Assembly (NCBI GenBank): GCA_937870635.1
Contig: CALMZP010000053.1
Span: 80,352-144,351 of the forward strand
Reading direction: 5' to 3'
Source: an uncultured Acidobacteriota bacterium
Lineage (GTDB): Bacteria > Acidobacteriota > Thermoanaerobaculia > Gp7-AA8
Length of the DNA: 64,000 bases
Below, in pieces: positions 18,295 through 26,981 of the stretch. The position numbers and the translations under genes are program-made. A model generated the notes under the pieces. That model did no database searches. It saw nothing but the letters and a program-made list of their open reading frames with translations, and was not told where the DNA came from. How positions within the stretch are numbered: position 1 is the stretch's first letter; each line of letters opens with the position of its first letter.

Positions 18295-18618
18295 GCGGTG
18301 GTCGTACGGCGCCTCGGCGGAGCGAGGAGAGGTTCACGACCATGACGACCTGCTGAGCCGGACCCATCGAGTTGCCGTCCTGGACCGCGAGCGACGGACA
18401 TACCGCGTGTCCGTATGCCGGCTTGAAGGGCGATTACCCGGCGGCCCCGGTCCTGGTGCCGACGCCGAACAATTTCACGCGCGTCTGCCGGCAGGCCACG
18501 CCAGCATGTCCTCACGGTCACCGTCACCAAAGCCCTCGGCAACGACGGCGATCCCGCGACTCCACTTCGACGACCCTCGCTTCGAAATCGGGGCGAGGGT
18601 CATTGTATCTTGGGCGGC
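18295..18618. other. Gene-free gap after the kinase
   Basis: About 320 bp. I see short GC-rich stretches (TCGAAATCGGGGCGAGGGTC just before the next gene) but no ORF with coding character, tRNA or listed repeat. Confidence 0.4.
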
Positions 18619-19230
18619 GTGAGACAACTTTTCTCCGCGTTACTATTTTTCATGGTCGCCTGCAGTGGTGGAGAGCGGCCTACGTCGCCCGCCCGGGAAA
18701 ACGCGAACGAATCCACCGCGGGCGAGGTCGCCCGCGCTCCACTGCCCGCCCCGCCCTCGGCCGATGATGCGGCCCAGATCGTTTCGCGATCGGCCGAGTT
18801 CTCCGACTACCTGTTCACGCGCGCCGCGTTCACGCTTCCCGTGAAGGAAAACGCCATGACACCGGAGGTGCGCACGGTCTCGAAAGCGCTGGCGAAGAAC
18901 GGCTGGATCGGAATCGACGGCGACGGCAACGTGATCCTCACCGCCAAAGCGAGAGCCGACAAACGGTTTCTTCTTCGCCCGAACGGATTCATCGACATCG
19001 TCCCCATGGCGAAGAAAGAGCTCCTCGGCGTCACCGCCGTCCACGTGAATCCCGAGGGGCAGCCGCTCGTCGATTTCCGGTGGACGTGGGTGCCGAACGA
19101 GATTGGCGCGCTTACCGATCGATACAGCGGCGAGCAGCTCGCCCTCGCGACGCTCCTCCGGGACGGCTCGCAGTGGACCGTCCTGCGCATCGCACCGAAA
19201 GCCCAGGCGGCGACTGAGGCGAAATGGTGA
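18619..19230 (+). CDS. Lipoprotein of unknown function with a repeat-derived linker
   Basis: 203 residues from GTG 18619, which leads into a lipoprotein signal (QLFSALLFFMVAC). The linker after the cysteine includes AGEVARAPL, encoded by an intact family C palindrome (18716-18743). The C-terminal domain (VRTVSKALAKNGWIGIDGDG; DIVPMAKKELLGVTAVHV; DFRWTWVPNEIGALTDRYSG) looks like a compact alpha/beta secreted domain; family not recognised. The stop codon overlaps the CCA end of the opposite-strand tRNA-Lys. Confidence 0.65.
   Translation: MRQLFSALLFFMVACSGGERPTSPARENANESTAGEVARAPLPAPPSADDAAQIVSRSAEFSDYLFTRAAFTLPVKENAMTPEVRTVSKALAKNGWIGIDGDGNVILTAKARADKRFLLRPNGFIDIVPMAKKELLGVTAVHVNPEGQPLVDFRWTWVPNEIGALTDRYSGEQLALATLLRDGSQWTVLRIAPKAQAATEAKW
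18716..18743. repeat. Family C palindrome inside a coding sequence
   Basis: CCGCGGGCGAGGTCGCCCGCG followed by CTCCACTG lies within the lipoprotein gene, in frame, in the linker immediately after the lipid-anchor region. The ORF stays open through it. Confidence 0.85.
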
Positions 19231-19299
19231 GCCCGGTAGGGATCGAACCTACGACCAATTGGTTAAAAGCCAACTGCTCTACCACTGAGCTACGGGCCC
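19225..19299 (-). tRNA. tRNA-Lys (anticodon TTT)
   Basis: Acceptor GGGCCCG pairs with CGGGCTC (one G-T pair), D arm GCTCAGTGGTAGAGC, anticodon loop CTTTTAA, T arm GTAGGTTCGATCCCTAC, A73 and an encoded CCA. 75 nt. Its 3' end overlaps the stop of the plus-strand lipoprotein gene. Confidence 0.95.
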
Positions 19300-19394
19300 G
19301 CTGGCGGGGGCACAACATACGAATGCCGTGCCCGCCTGTCAACCAAACGTGACGCCGGCATATTGCCGAGTCGTGGCAGAATGCGCGCGCCTTC

Positions 19395-19742
19395 ATGACC
19401 GCACCCCGCTGTCTGATCATCGACCCCGACCCGCAATTCGCTTACGTCCTGTCCGGCATCATCAGCCGGCATGGGCTCGACGTTGCCATTACCGGCCATC
19501 CCTTTGGCGCACTGCGCATGCTCCGGATGGAACCGTACGACCTCGTGATCTACGACGTCTCGTCGGAGACCGTCGATCACGATCTCATGCTGCAGACGCT
19601 GCAGCGTGACCTCCCGGCCGTGCTCGCACGGACCATCCTCGTGACCAGAACGCCATTCGAATCGAGCCGCATCCCCGCCGGCGTCCCGATGATCGGCAAG
19701 CACGATCTGCAGCCGCTGATGGATTACCTCAGCCGAAAATGA
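19395..19742 (+). CDS. Single-domain response-regulator receiver
   Basis: 115 residues, a stand-alone receiver. The acidic pair is Asp10/Asp12 (LIIDPDPQF), the probable phospho-acceptor is Asp54 (DLVIYDVSSE), the switch Thr is in ILVTRTP and Lys102 is in MIGKHD. No output domain. It may be a partner for a histidine kinase such as the large hybrid enzyme upstream, though nothing links them beyond proximity. It converges on the DinB-like gene with a 1-bp gap. Confidence 0.75.
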   Translation: MTAPRCLIIDPDPQFAYVLSGIISRHGLDVAITGHPFGALRMLRMEPYDLVIYDVSSETVDHDLMLQTLQRDLPAVLARTILVTRTPFESSRIPAGVPMIGKHDLQPLMDYLSRK

Positions 19743-19743
19743 C

Positions 19744-20211
19744 TCATGCCGGACCGGAGCTCTGCAGACGGCGGATCAGCTGGATCTGGCCCGTGTGATA
19801 CAGGTCGTGTGCGGCGATGCCGGTGAGCATGTGGCGCTTTTTCCCGTCATCGAGCGTCTTCGCAGGAAGCGCGGCGATGACACCGCGCAACGATCGATGC
19901 TGCTCATCGAGAAGCGCCAGCGCCGCGCGCCACTCGTCTTCGTCAGCGCGCGCCGGCGAGGGGAAGAAGTTGCTCCCTTTCAATGGAAACGAGCCGCGCT
20001 TTTCGCCGCTCAACCGGCGCCGGACAGCGTACTTCCAGTACGCGGCATGCAGCGCAAGCTCCCAGATGTTGAGCCTTCTCTCGCCCGGCCGCCAAAGAGC
20101 CTGCGCCGGCGACACGCGGCGAAGGGCGCCACGGAGGTTGGTGCCGTGCCAGCTTTTTTTCTCATAGGCCTCGTCCAGTGCCGCCAGGATCATCTCGATT
20201 GCTGTCGCCAT
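19744..20211 (-). CDS. DinB-like four-helix metal-binding protein
   Basis: 155 residues from the internal start at 20211, which has AGAGAGG upstream; an earlier ATG at 20229 sits on the edge of an AT-rich palindrome. It shows the DinB/YfiT arrangement: KKSWHGTNLRGAL, WELALHAAYWKYAVRRRL, and GIAAHDLYHTGQIQLIRRL, whose histidines form the metal triad. Members are damage-inducible or thiol-transferase-like; the activity here is not determined. Divergent from the DUF885 gene, with the palindrome between them. Confidence 0.8.
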   Translation of the reverse strand: MATAIEMILAALDEAYEKKSWHGTNLRGALRRVSPAQALWRPGERRLNIWELALHAAYWKYAVRRRLSGEKRGSFPLKGSNFFPSPARADEDEWRAALALLDEQHRSLRGVIAALPAKTLDDGKKRHMLTGIAAHDLYHTGQIQLIRRLQSSGPA

Positions 20212-20227
20212 GGTTGCCTCTCTTGCC

Positions 20228-20283
20228 ATTTTAGATTTTGGATTTTGGATTGACAGCCAAATCCAAAATCCAAAATCTAAAAT
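20228..20283. repeat. AT-rich perfect palindrome (GATTTTGGATT type)
   Basis: Left arm ATTTTAGATTTTGGATTTTG continuing GATT, 7-bp centre GACAGCC, right arm the exact inverse (AAATCCAAAATCCAAAATCT continuing AAAAT). Arm about 24 bp. It is strikingly AT-rich in a GC-rich genome. A longer relative lies at 56259-56333. Here it sits between divergent genes. Confidence 0.9.
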
Positions 20284-20294
20284 ATCCTTCGGCT

Positions 20295-21590
20295 ATGCCG
20301 AGAATCCTTGCCGCCGCGCTGCTCATGATCACCACCGCCTGTACCACCACCAGCATGACCGAGGTCAACCATACGATGAACACGGCCGCCGAGCGTTACG
20401 TTCGCCTCGTCCTCTCCCTCGGCGAGCACGACGCCGATTACGTCGACGCGTACTACGGGCCGCCGGAATGGCGCCAGGAGATCAAAGCGCGCAAGCCGAC
20501 ACTCGACGAGGTCTACACGAACGCCCTCGATCTGCGTCGCGAGCTCGGCGCGATCGCCATTCCCGCCGGCGACGTCGAGAAGCTTCGCCTCGAATACCTC
20601 CGCAAACAGACCGACTCGCTCATCGCAAAGTCGGAAATGCTGCGCGGACGGAAATTCACATTCGACGAGGAGTCGAAGGCTCTCTATGACGCCGTCGCTC
20701 CCCACAACACCGAGCAGTATTTCCAGAGCCTGACCGCGCAGCTGGAGAACGAGCTCCCCGGCACCGGGTCGCTCAGCGAGCGTCTGGGCGCGTTCAAAAA
20801 GGAGTTTGTCATTCCGAAGGACAAGCTCGACACGGTGTTCCGGCGCGCCGTCGACGCATGCCGCGAGCGGACGCTTCAGCACATCGAGCTGCCTCCCGGC
20901 GAGAGTTTCACGATCGAATACGTCACGGATAAATCGTGGAGCGGATACAACTGGTATCAGGGCAACTACAAGAGCCTGATCCAGGTGAATATCGACCTGC
21001 CGATCTACATCGACCGCGCGATCGACCTCGCCTGCCACGAGGGATATCCCGGACACCATGTCTACAACGTTCTGCTCGAGAAGAACCTCATGCGCGACCG
21101 CGGGTGGGTCGAGTACAGCGTCTATCCGCTCAACAGCCCGCAATCGCTCATCGCCGAGGGGAGTGCAAATTACGGAATCGAGATGGCCTTCCCGGGGCAG
21201 CAGCGCGTCGAATTCGAACGCACGCATCTCTTTCCTCTCGCCGGCATCGATCCCGCGCGCGCGGAGAAGTACTACCGCATCAACGCGCTCGAACAGAAGT
21301 TCACATACGCCGGAAACGAAGCCGCGCGCCGGTATCTGAACGGTGAGATCAATGCGGCACAGGCCGCGGAATGGCTGACGAAGTACGGTCTCTACTCCCC
21401 CGAGCGCGCGAAGCAGCGAATCCGCTTCATGGACCAGTACCGCAGCTACGTCATCAACTACAACCTCGGCAAGGACCTCGTGCGGCAGTACGTCCAGCGC
21501 GAAGCGGGAAACGATCCAGCGAAACGGTGGGAGGTCTTCGAGCGGTTGCTCTCGACTCCCCGCCTGCCTTCCGGTCTGCAGGGACCGTAA
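20295..21590 (+). CDS. DUF885 family protein, putative zinc-dependent peptidase lipoprotein
   Basis: 431 residues. The ATG at 20295 opens onto a lipoprotein signal (LAAALLMITTAC). The helical body matches DUF885, including the hallmark HEGYPGHHVYN at about residues 248-258, an HExxxGHH-type metal site, and the downstream LIAEGSANYGIEMAF segment. The family is inferred to be metallopeptidases, but substrates are not established. Probably periplasmic. The next gene on the opposite strand ends 3 bp away. Confidence 0.8.
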   Translation: MPRILAAALLMITTACTTTSMTEVNHTMNTAAERYVRLVLSLGEHDADYVDAYYGPPEWRQEIKARKPTLDEVYTNALDLRRELGAIAIPAGDVEKLRLEYLRKQTDSLIAKSEMLRGRKFTFDEESKALYDAVAPHNTEQYFQSLTAQLENELPGTGSLSERLGAFKKEFVIPKDKLDTVFRRAVDACRERTLQHIELPPGESFTIEYVTDKSWSGYNWYQGNYKSLIQVNIDLPIYIDRAIDLACHEGYPGHHVYNVLLEKNLMRDRGWVEYSVYPLNSPQSLIAEGSANYGIEMAFPGQQRVEFERTHLFPLAGIDPARAEKYYRINALEQKFTYAGNEAARRYLNGEINAAQAAEWLTKYGLYSPERAKQRIRFMDQYRSYVINYNLGKDLVRQYVQREAGNDPAKRWEVFERLLSTPRLPSGLQGP

Positions 21591-21593
21591 TCG

Positions 21594-21998
21594 CTATGCG
21601 GCGGTCTCGCGGCCACAGCCCGAGACCGCGCGGCGATACGTCGCGAGGATGTACTCGGTGAACAGCGAAAAGTCGAGCGGCTTGAAAAGCATGCTCGTGA
21701 CCATGCTTCGATCGATGCCGCGGAGCGTGGCGGACCCGCAGGCGATCAGGACGATCGCAGGGCGCTCGGGGCGGGGGATCTTCTTGACGGCCTTGACGAC
21801 GTAACCGCCGCTCACTCCGCCGCTCAGCGAAAGCACGAGCTCGAGCACGACGACGGGATATCGCTTTTCCCGCAGAAGCTCGATGGCGAGCTCGCCTGTA
21901 GGGCAGTGCTCGACCGGCACCCCCACGGCCTCGAGCGCCGAGGCCATGGTCTGAGCAAGGGGGAGGTCATCCTCCACGAGAAGAATCGGCGGCAACAC
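21594..21998 (-). CDS. Receiver-domain protein with Glu in the phospho-acceptor position
   Basis: 134 residues, stand-alone receiver. Acidic pocket LLVEDD and the conserved Lys106 (MLFKPLD) are present, but where the phospho-acceptor Asp is expected (end of strand beta-3, YPVVVLELVL) there is Glu53. Glu often mimics phosphorylation, so this may be a constitutively active or phosphate-independent receiver. It starts at a GTG 3' of the repeat cluster upstream of the decarboxylase. Confidence 0.7.
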   Translation of the reverse strand: MLPPILLVEDDLPLAQTMASALEAVGVPVEHCPTGELAIELLREKRYPVVVLELVLSLSGGVSGGYVVKAVKKIPRPERPAIVLIACGSATLRGIDRSMVTSMLFKPLDFSLFTEYILATYRRAVSGCGRETAA

Positions 21999-22047
21999 GA
22001 GGGATTACAGTCCGAAAACAGTGCCAACCCAGAGCCCGAACCCCTGA

Positions 22048-22151
22048 GTGGAGCCGCGGGCGATCGCGCCCGCGGTCACGGTGGAGCGCGGGCGCGATCG
22101 CCCGCGCCCCATGGTCCAGGGTCACCGCGGGCGAGGTCGCCCGCGCTCCAC
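22048..22151. repeat. Cluster of three family C palindromes
   Basis: Copies at 22048-22075, 22081-22108 and 22124-22151 within 104 bp, in varying orientation and with slightly different cores (GGGCGATCGCGCCC, GGGCGCGATCGCCC, GGGCGAGGTCGCCC). The last copy runs into the 3' end of the decarboxylase gene and sets its final codons and stop. Confidence 0.85.
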
Positions 22152-23534
22152 CCGTTCCACGGCCGAACGCACATCCTCCAGGCACATCTCCATCCGGTCG
22201 CGATGGGTGCGAAACGAAACGACGCAGATGCGAATGAGGAATCTGCCGGACACGACCGTTGGCGTGAGCATGACGCGTTTCGGCGCGTTGATCTCCCGCA
22301 GCAGCTCACGGTTGAGCTCGTCCGAACCGCGCAGCCGGAACGCCACCAGGCTCAGCTGCGGCTCCGCGACGATCTCGATCCCCTCGATCTTCCGCAGCTC
22401 CTCGGTTGCCCACCGCGCGAGATCGAGCTTCTCCTCGAGCTGACTGCGAAACTCAGCCGCTCCCACGAGCTTCAGAGGAAGCCAGACGCGCAGGCCGCGG
22501 AAGCCGCGCGAGAGCTCGGGCGAGATCTCGCAGAAATCGACCAGCTCATCCTCGTTCTGCATCGGAGGGAGATATTCGGCGTGGAGCGAATGCGCGCGGC
22601 GGAGAGCCGAAGCGTCGCGGACGAGGAGTCCGCCGGTGCCGTACGGCAGAAAGAGCGTCTTGTGAGGATCGAGGATGATCGAATCGGCGCGCTCGATGCC
22701 CCGCATCGCGGCGCGGCCGCGCGCGGTCATCATGAAGAACGCGCCATACGCGCCGTCGACGTGGAACCACATCGAGTATGCGCGCGCGATCGTCGCGATG
22801 GCGTCGAGGTCGTCGACGGCGCCGGTGTTGGTCGTGCCGGCGCTTCCCACGACGAGAAACGGCGTCATCCCCTTCTCGCGATCGCGACGGATGGCGTCTT
22901 CCAGCGCATCGACCTTCATCCGGAACTGGCCGTCCGAAGGAATCTCGCGGATGTTCGCGTACGGAAAACCGGCGAGATTGGCAGCCTTCTGAAACGAATG
23001 GTGCACCTGGTCGGAGCAATAAAGCGTCCCGGCGAAGAACTGCTCGGGAAGCAGCTCCTTGCGCGCGGTGACGATCGCGATGAAGTTCGCCAGCGATCCG
23101 CCGGTCGTCAGCAGCCCTCCTGATCCGGCTCTGTATCCGACGATCTGGCACAGCCAGCGGATGACGTTCGTCTCCAGCTGGACGAGGGCGGGTGCGGCCG
23201 CGTTCACGCCGACGTAGCGGTTGACCGAATCGGCGATGAGGTCCGCCACGGCCGCGTGGAAGATTCCGCCGCCAGGAATGTACGCGAGGTATCCGGGCGA
23301 TGCGGTGTTGAACGAGCGGGGAACGCATTCATCGAAAAGGTGATCGAGCAGGGCTTCATACGAGGTCCCCTGCTCCGGCATCGGCTCGATCAGCGTCCTC
23401 GCGAACTCCGCCGCATCCTCGGTTTTGAATACCGGCTGCGAGGGGAGGGATTCGATGTGCGCGACGATCCTGCGCATCGCCTCATCGACGAGACGGCGCA
23501 TTTCCGCTGCGTGGGGCTCGAGTGGATGGTTCAT
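22122..23534 (-). CDS. PLP-dependent group II amino-acid decarboxylase
   Basis: 470 residues, family length. Fold-type I group II decarboxylase signatures: GYLAYIPGGGIF (~81-92), TTGGSLANFIAI (~143-154), His178/His179 stacking region (DQVHHSF), DGAYGAF with Asp260, and the cofactor lysine Lys292 (LDPHKTLFLPYGTGG). Such enzymes decarboxylate aromatic amino acids, tyrosine, glutamate or diaminobutyrate; the substrate is not deduced. The last dozen residues (VERVERGRPRPR) derive from a family C repeat. Its ATG overlaps the stop of the upstream esterase-like gene by 4 bp, so the two are one operon. Confidence 0.87.
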   Translation of the reverse strand: MNHPLEPHAAEMRRLVDEAMRRIVAHIESLPSQPVFKTEDAAEFARTLIEPMPEQGTSYEALLDHLFDECVPRSFNTASPGYLAYIPGGGIFHAAVADLIADSVNRYVGVNAAAPALVQLETNVIRWLCQIVGYRAGSGGLLTTGGSLANFIAIVTARKELLPEQFFAGTLYCSDQVHHSFQKAANLAGFPYANIREIPSDGQFRMKVDALEDAIRRDREKGMTPFLVVGSAGTTNTGAVDDLDAIATIARAYSMWFHVDGAYGAFFMMTARGRAAMRGIERADSIILDPHKTLFLPYGTGGLLVRDASALRRAHSLHAEYLPPMQNEDELVDFCEISPELSRGFRGLRVWLPLKLVGAAEFRSQLEEKLDLARWATEELRKIEGIEIVAEPQLSLVAFRLRGSDELNRELLREINAPKRVMLTPTVVSGRFLIRICVVSFRTHRDRMEMCLEDVRSAVERVERGRPRPR

Positions 23535-25297
23535 CGGTGGGTGTGTCCCATCACGTCACGTGTCGGCGTCGTCGCTGCCACGAAAATGACGGCGTCGTAA
23601 CTCCGGACCGGATGCACTGTCACCCAGTCGTTGCCCGGCGTCTCGGGGTCGTACGCCAGTCCGATCGACCGATGCTCGAGCGGCGACTCGACCCAGCGCC
23701 GAGCAACACCGGTCGCCGTGCGCAGGTCGAGCATGAAGAGCGGAAGGCCCGCAGCTGCGAGGGCTCCGTCGAAGGAGGCTGGTTTCGCCGGAAGGGCCTC
23801 GTACACATCGTTTCCCGCACGAAACGAGCCGCGGTCGAACGCGAAGCCGAAGATACGCATCGCGTCCCCATAGATGCGACGCAGATGCATACCCATCGTT
23901 CCGCCGGGGAAATACCGCGGTGGCTCCGCGGTGACGTGACCGTTGTGCGCCCAGAGAACCACCTTCGCTCCGGCCGGCTCGTGATCGAGGATCCACTTCA
24001 CGTTCGCAGCCATCCAGCGATCGCGGACTTCGAATGCGCGAGCGCGGACGCGGAGCAACTCTTCGCCCTGGCGGATCAGGTCGATCTGCCTCCTCGCCCA
24101 CGACCACTCGATCTGGCTCGACGCGGCAGCATAGTCGTCGCGGTGTTCTCGCATCCGCCGTTCGAGGAGATCGAGGACCTCCCGAACGCGATGCCGCGCC
24201 GTGCGATCATCGGCATACGACTCGCCGTCCTCCCGCACCAGCAGGTCGAGGGACTCGGTGACTTTCGCGTATCCCGGATCGACGCGCCGCAGAAACTCGC
24301 GGAGCACGGCGATCGACGCAGCCGGGTTCTGCATGTCGAAGCCGTGAAACCGGATTTTGATCGCATGGCGCGGATCTTCGTTCCATTCGCGCATCCAGCG
24401 GACCATCTCGACCACTTCCGCCGTTCGCCATGCAGCGAAATCGAGACCGGCCACGACCGTTGCCGCATCCCCTTTCCCATTCACGACGTACTCGTCCACG
24501 ACGGCAGCCTGCGGAGCACTCACTTCCATCGCAAAGGCACTGAATCCCATCTCACGGACGAGGAACTCGAGCATGCGATGTTTGAGCTGGAAGAACTCGC
24601 GCGTCCCGTGCGTGGCTTCGCCAAAAGCGGCGATGCGAGCGGTGCCGACAATGTTTCGAAGAGCGGCGCTGTCCTCCAGTCGAAGCGCTGACGCCCGGAT
24701 CCACTCGGCTGCCGCCGGCGGCGTCACTCGAAAGACGCGCTCGATGTCCAGATCCACCTCGGCGTTTTCTTGTTCGAGGTCCGCGGCACCCTCGATCATG
24801 CCATCGGCAGCTTCCGCAAAGAGCCGGTATCGCGCACGTGGAAGCAGCATCGAATAGCGGCCCTCGCCGTCCGTCTGCGCGACGAACACGTCGCCGTCGC
24901 GCGAGCTCAGACGCGCCGCCGCCACGCGTCCGACGAGAGGCTGCCCGTCCGCGTGACGTACACGGCCGCTCAATCTCTGACCGGACCGTTCCATCGCGAT
25001 GGTCACAGGCTTCTGACCAGCGGTGTCGACCCGATCGACGTGGCCCGCCGCGAACCGGTCCGACGTCGCAGTGACAGCATAGCGGCCACGCGCAAGGCCG
25101 GTGATGCGGAACCGTCCATCCCGATCGCTGCGCGCAACGCCGGCAACCGTCCACCATTCGCGGGGCCCGAGCGGAACCGCGGCGACGAGCGCAGAGGAAA
25201 CCGGGCGTCTGCCGATGAGCACGCGCCCTTCGATCGATGCATCCTGCGCGAAAACAGGCAGAGCGAGCAGAATCAGGAGCACGGAGTGCGGCAGCAC
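23531..25297 (-). CDS. Secreted erythromycin-esterase-like protein with carboxypeptidase-regulatory-like domains
   Basis: About 588 residues from GTG 25297, the first start giving a signal peptide (VLLILLALPVFAQ); GTG 25282 is a close alternative. After the signal are two beta-sandwich regulatory-like domains (IEGRVLIGRRPVSSALVAAV; LSGRVRHADGQPLVGRVAAA). From about residue 230 comes an erythromycin esterase/EreA-like catalytic domain: IAAFGEATHGTREFFQLKHR with the catalytic Glu and His, IKIRFHGFDMQNP, and KVVLWAHNGHV. Family members include macrolide esterases, but most chromosomal ones act on unknown substrates. Overlaps the decarboxylase start by 4 bp. The start lies in a family B repeat. 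Confidence 0.8.
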   Translation of the reverse strand: MLPHSVLLILLALPVFAQDASIEGRVLIGRRPVSSALVAAVPLGPREWWTVAGVARSDRDGRFRITGLARGRYAVTATSDRFAAGHVDRVDTAGQKPVTIAMERSGQRLSGRVRHADGQPLVGRVAAARLSSRDGDVFVAQTDGEGRYSMLLPRARYRLFAEAADGMIEGAADLEQENAEVDLDIERVFRVTPPAAAEWIRASALRLEDSAALRNIVGTARIAAFGEATHGTREFFQLKHRMLEFLVREMGFSAFAMEVSAPQAAVVDEYVVNGKGDAATVVAGLDFAAWRTAEVVEMVRWMREWNEDPRHAIKIRFHGFDMQNPAASIAVLREFLRRVDPGYAKVTESLDLLVREDGESYADDRTARHRVREVLDLLERRMREHRDDYAAASSQIEWSWARRQIDLIRQGEELLRVRARAFEVRDRWMAANVKWILDHEPAGAKVVLWAHNGHVTAEPPRYFPGGTMGMHLRRIYGDAMRIFGFAFDRGSFRAGNDVYEALPAKPASFDGALAAAGLPLFMLDLRTATGVARRWVESPLEHRSIGLAYDPETPGNDWVTVHPVRSYDAVIFVAATTPTRDVMGHTHR

Positions 25298-25359
25298 CAG
25301 ACCTGGAGGGCGTAGCAAGCTGCGCCCAGCCGGAGCGGCAGTAAGCTGCCGCACTCCAT
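25283..25359. repeat. Family B compound palindrome
   Basis: GGAGTGCGGCAGC and GGGCGTAGCAAGCTGCGCCC (inner hairpin) and GCGGCAGTAAGCTGCCGCAC followed by TCC (outer inverse arm). It lies between divergent genes and covers the likely start region of the esterase-like gene. Confidence 0.75.
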
Positions 25360-25379
25360 CATCTGTCACAATTCCCGCC

Positions 25380-26861
25380 ATGCGTTCAATGAGTACCTGG
25401 TTCATCGCCGCCTTTTTCACATTCACGGTATATGCAAAGACGCCCGAGGCAGCACGCGTCGACGCTCTCGCCCAGGCGACGGTCGACGCATGGCGCCTGC
25501 CAGGCATGGCGGTCGCGGTAGTCAGGGATGACAGGGTCGTCTTTCTGAAAGGCTACGGAGCGCGGAACCTCGAGGATACCGCCCCCGTCACGCCCGACAC
25601 CCTTTTCCACATCGCCTCGACCTCGAAGGCTTTCACGACGACGGCGATGGCGATGCTCGTCGACGAGAAGAAGATGAGCTGGGACGATCCGGTGCGAAAG
25701 CATCTCCCCTGGTTTCAGCTCTCCGATCCCTGCGCCGACTCGCTGGTCACGCTGCGCGACATCGTCTCCCATCGCACCGGGCTCAAGCGCCACGACGAGC
25801 TCTGGGATTACGGCACATGGTCGCGCGAGGAGATCATCCGCCGCATCGGCGCGGTCGAGCTCACGAAGCCGTTCCGCAGCGCGTACCAGTACCACAACAT
25901 CATGTTCATGACCGGCGGCGAGACGGTGGCTGCGGCGTCGGGGATGCCATGGTCGCAGTTCGTAACGACCCGCATCTTCCACCCGCTGGCCATGAAGAAC
26001 ACCGTGATCGCCCACGACGAATGGCTGCGCAAGGAGCACAGCGCATCGTACCGATACGATTTTGCAACCGACGCAATCCGTCCCTACGACGACTTCGACT
26101 ACGAGAGCCTCGGTCCGGCCGGATCGATCAAGTCGTCGGCCCGCGATCTCGCGCAATGGGTACGCTTCCAGCTTGCCGGCGGCGCCATCGACGGCAAGCG
26201 GCTTTTGTCCGAGGATGCGCTGAAGGAGACGTGGAAGCCGCACACGCTGCTGCCGGTCAACGACGAGTCTCGCGGCGACAACCCGGTCACCAACATCAAC
26301 GCCTACGGCCTCGGATGGCGCGTCCAGGACTACCGCGGTGAAATGCTCGTCTCGCACGGTGGCGCCCTGAACTATCACCGCACACAGATCGCGCTGCTTC
26401 CTGAGCAGAAGGCCGGCGTCGTCGTGATCACCAACATCAACCGCGGCTACGCGATCATCGGCCTGCGCAACGCGCTCCTCGACATGCTCATCGGCAAGGA
26501 AACCCAGGACTGGAACGCCTACTTTCTCGCGTACGACAGGAAGCTCGACGAGAAAGCGGAGAAGGACAAGCGCGAGCGCGAAGCAAAGCGGCACCGCGAT
26601 ACGAAGCCGTCACGCGAGCTGAGCGCGTACGCCGGAAAGTATTCGAACCGCGCCTACGGCGACGTGACGATCACCGTGGAAGACAATGGCCTGGTCATGA
26701 ACTGGCAGCGCGTCAGGACCCCGCTCACCCACTATCACTTCGACACGTTCTCCGGTGTCGTCGAGGAGCTGGATTTCGACGAACGGATCTCCTTCGACCT
26801 CGGCCCCGACGGAGACGTGCGGACGCTGGAGATGTTCGGAGAAGAGTTCCGGAGAGAGTAA
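25380..26861 (+). CDS. Secreted serine hydrolase of the beta-lactamase class C family
   Basis: 493 residues. Signal peptide (STWFIAAFFTFTVYA), then the penicillin-binding fold: nucleophile Ser80-T-S-Lys83 (ASTSK), Tyr172-H-Asn174 (YQYHN), and the downstream VSHGGALNYH in place of KTG. A C-terminal extension (residues about 400-493) contains the charged DEKAEKDKREREAKRHRD and a beta domain (DVTITVEDNGLVMNWQRV), as in the DUF3471 domain of related peptidases/esterases. Activity may be D-peptidase, esterase or beta-lactamase; not decidable here. Divergent from the esterase operon. Confidence 0.85.
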   Translation: MRSMSTWFIAAFFTFTVYAKTPEAARVDALAQATVDAWRLPGMAVAVVRDDRVVFLKGYGARNLEDTAPVTPDTLFHIASTSKAFTTTAMAMLVDEKKMSWDDPVRKHLPWFQLSDPCADSLVTLRDIVSHRTGLKRHDELWDYGTWSREEIIRRIGAVELTKPFRSAYQYHNIMFMTGGETVAAASGMPWSQFVTTRIFHPLAMKNTVIAHDEWLRKEHSASYRYDFATDAIRPYDDFDYESLGPAGSIKSSARDLAQWVRFQLAGGAIDGKRLLSEDALKETWKPHTLLPVNDESRGDNPVTNINAYGLGWRVQDYRGEMLVSHGGALNYHRTQIALLPEQKAGVVVITNINRGYAIIGLRNALLDMLIGKETQDWNAYFLAYDRKLDEKAEKDKREREAKRHRDTKPSRELSAYAGKYSNRAYGDVTITVEDNGLVMNWQRVRTPLTHYHFDTFSGVVEELDFDERISFDLGPDGDVRTLEMFGEEFRRE

Positions 26862-26868
26862 AACCACC

Positions 26869-26897
26869 TGTCATCCGAGCGTGAGCGAGGGACCTGG
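26869..26897. repeat. Family A, single arm
   Basis: TGTCATCCGAGCGTGAGCGA followed by GGGACCTGG; only one arm of the ~100-bp element is present, in the gap between convergent genes, followed by GTGCGGCACGCAG, which resembles family B. Confidence 0.75.
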
Positions 26898-26981
26898 GCG
26901 GAAGTGCGGCACGCAGTTTCGCTGCTCTGAATATCTCAGGAAAAGCAACCACAGAGGACGTCCTCGGGAGGAGAGAGGTAT

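Noticed and set aside
21906..23123. A 405-residue plus-strand frame opposite the decarboxylase.
   Set aside because: Charge-rich shadow of a clear PLP enzyme; the initial part crosses repeats.
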